DNA of 64,000 bases from an archaeon. GTDB lineage: Archaea; Thermoproteota; Nitrososphaeria; Nitrososphaerales; Gagatemarchaeaceae. Below the pieces are notes generated by a model. It was not told where the DNA came from, searched no databases, and saw nothing but the letters and a program-made list of their open reading frames with translations. Position 1 is the first letter of the stretch; the number at the start of each line of letters is the position of its first letter. The stretch is taken from NCBI GenBank assembly GCA_021823325.1, contig JAKAOG010000001.1:62001-126000 (forward strand), written 5' to 3'. Of the stretch, positions 59,113 through 64,000 are shown one piece after another. A program made the position numbers and the translations under genes.

Positions 59113-60579
59113 TTGGAATACAAATGGAAGGCACTGTCGGTAACGTCAGTCGGCGCCCTGATGGCGGCTATCGACAGTACCGTGGTTCTGCTAGCGCTCT
59201 TCCCCATGGCCGAAGACCTACACTCCGACTTCGTGACGATGATCTGGGTGATCATCGCTTACCTGGTGGTGAACACGGCCCTCGTGCTCAGCCTCGGAAG
59301 GCTGGCAGACATGTACGGCAGGAAGCTGCTCTTCAACATCGGGTTCGTGGTTTTCACCGTCGGGTCGGCCCTGTCCGGGTTCGCACCCACGGGGTTGTCC
59401 CTGGTCGCATTCAGGGTCATCCAAGGGACCGGGGCGGCCCTCCTCACCTCGAACTCCTTTGCGATACTCTCCGAGGCGTTTCCACGTAACGAGACCGGCA
59501 GGGCGTTCGGCATCCAGTCCATCGTCTGGGGGGTGGGGAACATCCTCGGGGTCGTGCTAGGCGGGGTCATAATCACCTATGTGAGCTGGCGCTGGATCTT
59601 CCTGATCAACATCCCCGTCGGCATTTTCGGTACCATCTGGGCTTACAGGACCCTGAAGTCCGTCAAGCCGCAGGGGCAGAGAGGATCCTTCGACATCCCT
59701 GCAGCAGTCACGTTCACAGTCGGACTCCTGTCACTGCTCTTGGGCATCACTTGGGGCCTCCTCTACTCGTGGGGGAACACGACCACGCTCACCGCGCTCG
59801 CACTTTCTCCGGTATTCTTCCTAGCGTTCGTCACATGGGAGTGGAAGTACAGCAAGGACCCGATCCTCGACTTCGCCTTCTTCAGGGACCGCACATTCTC
59901 ATTCTCAATAATCGCGGCGCTGTTCCAGTTCCTCGCTGTCTTCAGCGTCAACTTCCTGCTGATATTCTATCTGGAAGGGGTGGCGGGACTCTCACCTCTG
60001 ACATCTTCGTATCTGATCATCCCCTTCGCTCTCGCGACAGCCGCCCTGGGGCCCGTGGGTGGGACGTTGTCTGACAGGTTCGGCGCGAGGAAGGTATCGG
60101 CGTTGGGCGTCGGGGTGATGACCGTTTCACTGCTGCTCTTCAGCCAGCTGACCACCGGGTCCTCCCTCCTCGAGATAGGCATCATAGAAGCGCTGTCAGG
60201 GGTCGGCCTCGGATTCTTCTGGCCATCCAACACTTCAGCCATCATGTCTGCGACCCCGCCCGCGAAATATGGAGTCGGCTCCGGCACCATGAACACATTC
60301 AGGAACACGGGCATGATACTCAGCTTCGCACTTTCCCTGACGGCGGCCACCGCGGTGATTCCTCCCAGGGTCGTCTATCAGCTGTTCATCGGGAACATTT
60401 CCGGGAAGCTCCCGCCGGCGCTAGCTAGCTCCTATCTGTCCGGCCAAAGCTTCGCCTTCGAGATGTCAGCCGCACTGCTGGTGTTGGCCTTCGTCTTCAT
60501 CGTTTTCAGCGGCAGAAAGGTCGAGGTCAGCAAGGCGGAGCGGTCCTTAGCTGCGGAACCTCACGTCGGAGACAGTTAA
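59113..60579 (+). CDS. MFS transporter, DHA2/EmrB-type multidrug exporter
   Basis: 488 residues, TTG start with GAGG 8 nt before it and a TATA-like CTTATAT about 42 nt upstream. Fourteen hydrophobic segments, as in the DHA2 group. Motif D1-like AIDSTVVLLALFPMAEDL at residues 19-36, motif A GRLADMYGRK near 68 and motif C-like GGVIITYVSWRWIF near 154. It would pump drugs or other hydrophobic compounds out using the proton gradient. The 180 bp between the VOC gene and its start hold only the promoter. Confidence 0.88.
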   Translation: MEYKWKALSVTSVGALMAAIDSTVVLLALFPMAEDLHSDFVTMIWVIIAYLVVNTALVLSLGRLADMYGRKLLFNIGFVVFTVGSALSGFAPTGLSLVAFRVIQGTGAALLTSNSFAILSEAFPRNETGRAFGIQSIVWGVGNILGVVLGGVIITYVSWRWIFLINIPVGIFGTIWAYRTLKSVKPQGQRGSFDIPAAVTFTVGLLSLLLGITWGLLYSWGNTTTLTALALSPVFFLAFVTWEWKYSKDPILDFAFFRDRTFSFSIIAALFQFLAVFSVNFLLIFYLEGVAGLSPLTSSYLIIPFALATAALGPVGGTLSDRFGARKVSALGVGVMTVSLLLFSQLTTGSSLLEIGIIEALSGVGLGFFWPSNTSAIMSATPPAKYGVGSGTMNTFRNTGMILSFALSLTAATAVIPPRVVYQLFIGNISGKLPPALASSYLSGQSFAFEMSAALLVLAFVFIVFSGRKVEVSKAERSLAAEPHVGDS

Positions 60580-60582
60580 ATC
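60575..60582 (+). promoter_or_regulatory. TATA-like box for dipeptidase gene, overlapping the MFS stop
   Basis: GTTAAATC, centred 26 nt before the GTG at 60605. It contains the TAA stop of the MFS gene. Confidence 0.45.
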
Positions 60583-60604
60583 GCCAGGCCCCCCCGCCCG
60601 GGGC

Positions 60605-61606
60605 GTGGTAGTGGACCTTCACGAAGACGTTGGTTACCACTTCATGATGGGCGGAGCCACCGACATCCGGCCCTTCAGCGAAGACGTCAAGGGGAGGCAG
60701 GCGGACATCCCGAAGTACCGAAAGGCAGGGATGAAGCTGGTCCTTGGCTCGATATTCCCTCTTATCGGGAGCCTGAACCTGAGGAAGATGGCTGCGATGC
60801 AGCGGATGTACGGCCATTGGTCGCCCTCGTCCGCGCTCGTTTCACCCAGGGACGTAGCAATCGAACTCGTCAAGATCTACTACGCGCTCGAAGAGATGCA
60901 CCCGAAGGACCTCAAAATCGTCAGGAATCGCGATGATATCGAGAGCTTGGGGGACCGTGTGGGCATCGTCCTCCATATCGAGGGATGCGAAGCTCTCGGT
61001 GAGCCAGAGGACCTCAGAGTGTTCTACAATCTCGGCGTCCGCTCCATCGGACTAACTTGGAACTATGACAACAAGTTCGCTGCCTCGTGCCTCTCTGAGA
61101 AGGACTACGGGCTCACGGGGGAAGGCGAGGCTCTGGTCGCGGCCGCAGACAGGCTTGGCGTAATGGTCGACCTCTCACATTCGTCCCCAAAGACGTCCTC
61201 CGAGACGCTCGCAGTTTCGGAACTGGCTCCGTTCTTCAGCCACTCGGACTCGTCCTCCGAGCAGACGAACAGGCGGAACATCTCAGACAAGCTCATCAGA
61301 GAGACTGCGCGACGAGGGGGCATCATGGGGTTGACGTTCATCAGGAGCTGCATCGGGAAACCCTTCACTCTCGAAAGGCTCGCCGAGCACGCTAAACACG
61401 TAATCAAGGTTGGCGGGGAATCCTTGCCCGCGCTCGGCACTGATTTCCTTGGCATGTCCACCGCACCCGAGGGCGTTAGAGACGTCTCTGACGTAGGGAA
61501 GTTCAGGCAGGCCCTGATCCGTTCAGGCATAAGGCCCGGAGTGGCAGACGCCATCCTGAATGACAATGCATACAGGTTCATACTCGAGCGCTCCCGGCAT
61601 TGGTAA
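60605..61606 (+). CDS. Membrane dipeptidase (peptidase M19, renal dipeptidase family)
   Basis: 333 residues, GTG start. Metal ligands of the family are in place: H-x-D in VDLHEDV near residue 5, Glu in LHIEGCEAL near 125, His in VDLSHSS near 195 and FSHSDSSS near 218, and the Asp in LGTDFLGM near 285. It cleaves dipeptides, including D-amino-acid or dehydro types, with two zincs. No signal peptide is visible, so it is cytosolic. With the MFS and beta-lactamase-like genes it may process peptide or beta-lactam-like compounds (inference). Confidence 0.9.
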   Translation: MVVDLHEDVGYHFMMGGATDIRPFSEDVKGRQADIPKYRKAGMKLVLGSIFPLIGSLNLRKMAAMQRMYGHWSPSSALVSPRDVAIELVKIYYALEEMHPKDLKIVRNRDDIESLGDRVGIVLHIEGCEALGEPEDLRVFYNLGVRSIGLTWNYDNKFAASCLSEKDYGLTGEGEALVAAADRLGVMVDLSHSSPKTSSETLAVSELAPFFSHSDSSSEQTNRRNISDKLIRETARRGGIMGLTFIRSCIGKPFTLERLAEHAKHVIKVGGESLPALGTDFLGMSTAPEGVRDVSDVGKFRQALIRSGIRPGVADAILNDNAYRFILERSRHW

Positions 61607-61628
61607 GGAGCGGCCTAACCCGGAACCG

Positions 61629-61635
61629 CTTTATC
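61629..61635 (+). promoter_or_regulatory. TATA-like box for the beta-lactamase-like gene
   Basis: CTTTATC, about 29 nt ahead of the TTG at 61661, which it favours over the GTG at 61649. Confidence 0.4.
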
Positions 61636-61660
61636 GCCCAATAGGTCAGTGGGACGCGCA

Positions 61661-63052
61661 TTGAGTAACTTCGACCCGCGCAAATTCGACGACTTGGTCT
61701 TCGCAAAGATGAGCGAGACGAAGATGCCAAGCGTGGCCGCTTGCATCATCGAGGATGGGAAGGTCATCCACTCGCGCGGCTATGGATACAAGGATGTCAG
61801 CGGAGCGCTACCGGCTACCGCCCAAACACTCTACGGGGTAGGGTCCATAACAAAGTCGTTCGTGGCACTGTCGATCGCAAAACTCGTGGAAGCGGGAAAG
61901 ATGGACTTCCACGATCCGGTGACCAAATTCATTCCTCTGAGGCAGAGAGCCTTCGAACAGGTCGAAGTCCACCACCTGCTCAGCCATACGAGCGGGGTGC
62001 CCGGACTGGGGTCTCTCGAAGTCATCCTGTTCCAAGCATTCGGTGACTACCACCAGTGGCTTCCGATCTCGAGCACGGACGACATGATGTCGTTCCTGAG
62101 CGAAGTGGACGACTGGGTCGAGACGAAGCCAGGGGAGAAGTACATGTATCTGAACGAAGGATTCGTGCTCCTCGGCGAGGTGGTCTCTCGTGTCAGCGGC
62201 AAGCCGTGGGAACGCTACCTGAAGGACGAGATATTCGACCCACTTGAGATGACCAGGACCTTCATCCAGAAGCAGGACATCTCCGCTGACAGGGACGTGG
62301 CGACGCCGTACGCGGTGAGGGGAACGAAGGTCACGCCTGTGCCCATCCCATACGGGAGCAGCGCTGCAGGGGGCGTTGTGAGCAACGTGGTCGACCTTTC
62401 GCGCTTTGTGAGAATGCTCATCAACGGGGGCGAGCTGGATGGAAAGAGGGTCGTATCCTCTGACTCCCTAGCCAAAATGGAGACTCCACACATCAAATGC
62501 GGCGTAGAGTACTACGGAGAGGACTCCTACGGCTACGGTCTGAGGATACTTCCGAACTTCCTTGGACACAAGGTAGTAGGTCACGGCGGCTCCGTCGACG
62601 TGTACACAGCCAACATGGAATACGTCAGGGACACGAAATCCGGCGTAATCCTTCTTTCGAACGGGACCGGGTATAGCCTGGGGAGGTTGGCAATGAGGGC
62701 GGTCACAGCGATGCTGGGTGGAAATCCTTCGGAGCTCAGGCCGGTCAAGCTCGAGGGCCTACTCGCGAAACTTGAGGGGCAGTACAGGGCGTACAAGGGC
62801 ACAATCTATGCGGAGGTGAAGAGAAACGGAAGCTTCCTCGTCCTCTCGGGCGAGGACATCGGGAACAACATCGTCCTCGTTCCCGAGGGAGAGGCTGACG
62901 GCATTGCCAGATTCTTCACGCTTGACGCGGGCGCCAAGATGGAGGTGTCGTTCCGGTTCAACGAACACGGTGTTGAGCTGTTGTTCGAGCGTTACAGGTA
63001 CAGACGGTCTGGGCCGCTCCCACCGAAGCCCGAGTCCCAGTGGCCGAGCTGA
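61661..63052 (+). CDS. Class C beta-lactamase-like serine hydrolase
   Basis: About 463 residues. The serine site SITKSF (S-x-x-K) is near residue 62, the Y-x-N equivalent in YMYLNEGF near 163 and the KTG-like HGG in VVGHGGSVD near 307. A C-terminal domain of about 110 residues (DUF-like, beta-rich) follows, as in esterase and D-aminopeptidase members of family S12. It could be a peptidase, esterase or lactonase. Real beta-lactamase activity is not shown. No signal peptide is seen. It is 3 bp from the epimerase gene. Confidence 0.87.
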   Translation: MSNFDPRKFDDLVFAKMSETKMPSVAACIIEDGKVIHSRGYGYKDVSGALPATAQTLYGVGSITKSFVALSIAKLVEAGKMDFHDPVTKFIPLRQRAFEQVEVHHLLSHTSGVPGLGSLEVILFQAFGDYHQWLPISSTDDMMSFLSEVDDWVETKPGEKYMYLNEGFVLLGEVVSRVSGKPWERYLKDEIFDPLEMTRTFIQKQDISADRDVATPYAVRGTKVTPVPIPYGSSAAGGVVSNVVDLSRFVRMLINGGELDGKRVVSSDSLAKMETPHIKCGVEYYGEDSYGYGLRILPNFLGHKVVGHGGSVDVYTANMEYVRDTKSGVILLSNGTGYSLGRLAMRAVTAMLGGNPSELRPVKLEGLLAKLEGQYRAYKGTIYAEVKRNGSFLVLSGEDIGNNIVLVPEGEADGIARFFTLDAGAKMEVSFRFNEHGVELLFERYRYRRSGPLPPKPESQWPS

Positions 63053-63055
63053 GCC

Positions 63056-63904
63056 ATGCCGAAAATCGTAGTGACCGGAGGGACAGGAAAGGCGGGTCGG
63101 GCCTGCATCAGAGAGTTCATCTCTCGAGGTTACGAGGTCTTCAACGTCGACAGAGCCAGGCCGGCGGAGGGGCTCTGCCCTTCGATTCAGGCGGACCTTA
63201 CGGACTTCGGCCAGGCGGTAGACGCAATCGCGGCGGTTGAACGCGGCGAGCATGGGACGGACGCGGTGGTCCACCTGGCGGCGATCCCTGACTCGCGGCT
63301 CTCCCCCAACTCGGTAACCTTCGAAAACAACATCATGAGCACTTACAACGTCTTCGAAGCGTCCGCACGACTAGGCATCAAGAACGTCGTCTGGGCTTCT
63401 AGTGAGACCGTCCTCGGCCTCCCATTCGATTCTCCTCCGCCGTACGCTCCATTGGATGAAGAGTATCGCGGCAGGCCGGAGAGCGCGTACTCGCTCAGCA
63501 AGTTGTTAGGGGAAGAGATGGCGGAACAATACTGCCGCTGGGACCCTGAGCTGAAGATCGTGGGCCTGCGTTTCTCGAACATAATGGAGCCGCACGACTA
63601 TCAGAGCTTCAAGGACTTTCAGGACGACCCGACCCTACGCAAGTGGAACCTATGGGGATACATCGACGCCAGAGACGCGGCCCAGGCGGTCAGAAAAGCG
63701 GTGGAAGCCAGGTTCAAGGGCGCCCAGGTCTTCATCATCGCTAACGCAGACACCGTGATGCTCAGGAAGAGCGAGGACCTCATGAAGGCAGTCTTCCCAA
63801 ACGTCCAAGTGAAGAAGAAACTTGGAGACAATGAAACTCTCCTCTCGATAGACAAAGCGCGAAGGCTCCTGGGCTTCGAGCCTGTCCATAGCTGGCGCAG
63901 CTAG
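63056..63904 (+). CDS. NAD-dependent epimerase/dehydratase (extended SDR)
   Basis: 282 residues. NAD-binding GGTGKAGRAC at residues 8-17, HLAAIPD near 75 and the active-site Y-x3-K in SAYSLSKLLGEE near 144. The TGGTGKAG and VWASSETVLG segments match uronate dehydrogenase-like or sugar-epimerase SDRs. It is coupled to the previous hydrolase gene (3 bp gap). The substrate cannot be named. Confidence 0.85.
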   Translation: MPKIVVTGGTGKAGRACIREFISRGYEVFNVDRARPAEGLCPSIQADLTDFGQAVDAIAAVERGEHGTDAVVHLAAIPDSRLSPNSVTFENNIMSTYNVFEASARLGIKNVVWASSETVLGLPFDSPPPYAPLDEEYRGRPESAYSLSKLLGEEMAEQYCRWDPELKIVGLRFSNIMEPHDYQSFKDFQDDPTLRKWNLWGYIDARDAAQAVRKAVEARFKGAQVFIIANADTVMLRKSEDLMKAVFPNVQVKKKLGDNETLLSIDKARRLLGFEPVHSWRS

Positions 63905-64000
63905 CTGCTCCTCCCCGGCTGAGCCCCTTCACTTCGACAATTGAGGAATCTTCTCGGATTTCCGTCGAGGGTTTTAAGAGACCTAAAAACGGCCGGCGGC
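63905..64000. other. Intergenic end of the window
   Basis: Holds a TATA-like GTTTTAAGAG (about 63970-63979), which may serve a gene beyond the window. Nothing else is visible. Confidence 0.3.

Overview
This window is archaeal and GC-rich. It carries an A-type ATP synthase operon, topoisomerase VI, RIO1 kinase, a Dim2-type KH protein, aIF2-beta, a SUI1/eIF1 homologue, an archaeal lipid prenyl synthase and inositol-1-phosphate synthase. Many genes have TATA-like boxes about 26-28 nt ahead of a leaderless start, very often TTG or GTG. A DnaK-DnaJ-GrpE set, a quinone-type complex I cluster, a tubulin/FtsZ-like protein and many tRNA introns at non-canonical positions point to the Thaumarchaeota/Nitrososphaeria or a related Thermoproteota lineage. 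No ammonia-oxidation genes are present, and the exact placement is inference.

Layout. 1-4.7 kb: end of a Rieske oxygenase, adenine deaminase, tRNA-Thr (T-arm intron), tRNA-Leu, prolyl iminopeptidase, a membrane-anchored cupredoxin, a tyrosine phosphatase and an OB-fold protein. 4.7-11 kb: surface-glycan genes (GlcNAc-1-P transferase, sugar acetyltransferase, Gfo/Idh oxidoreductase, DUF354 glycosyltransferase) around a small cytochrome b plus Rieske module. 11-22 kb: tRNA-Gln, ZIP transporter with a palindromic operator candidate, AmrS radical SAM protein, thioredoxin reductase, a ribophorin I-like membrane protein, the two glycine decarboxylase P subunits, a DUF59 protein, an FtsZ-like protein with a degenerate catalytic loop, and MetRS. 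22-25.4 kb: a tight salvage operon (two MTAP/PNP paralogues, APT, SAH hydrolase) that recycles the by-products of SAM use. 25.4-37.6 kb: information processing and chaperones (aIF2-beta, DUF424, DnaJ-DnaK-GrpE, RIO1, Dim2, topo VI B/A, INO1, eIF1) with intron-bearing tRNA-Asn and tRNA-Met. 37.6-46.8 kb: complex I membrane arm (H-I-J-K-M-L-M-N, with an extra antiporter-like subunit). 46.9-55.6 kb: A-ATP synthase E-C-F-A-B-D-(41-aa membrane protein)-H-I-K. 55.6-64 kb: prenyl synthase, tRNA-Glu with a D-loop intron and a 1-kb element bounded by an 18-bp copy of the tRNA 3' end, then VOC, MFS exporter, dipeptidase, beta-lactamase-like hydrolase and epimerase genes.

How the parts work together. 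Complex I and the ATP synthase lie side by side as one energy-conservation block, and the cytochrome b/Rieske and cupredoxin genes suggest a quinol-to-copper-protein branch. Adenine deaminase, MTAP, APT and SAH hydrolase form a purine and methionine recycling route. The glycan genes and the ribophorin-like protein fit surface glycosylation. The most notable points are the multiple tRNA introns (two in one tRNA-Met), the tRNA-Glu element with three minus-strand genes, two of them tiny, the ribophorin-like protein, the catalytically altered FtsZ-like protein and the extra NuoM.
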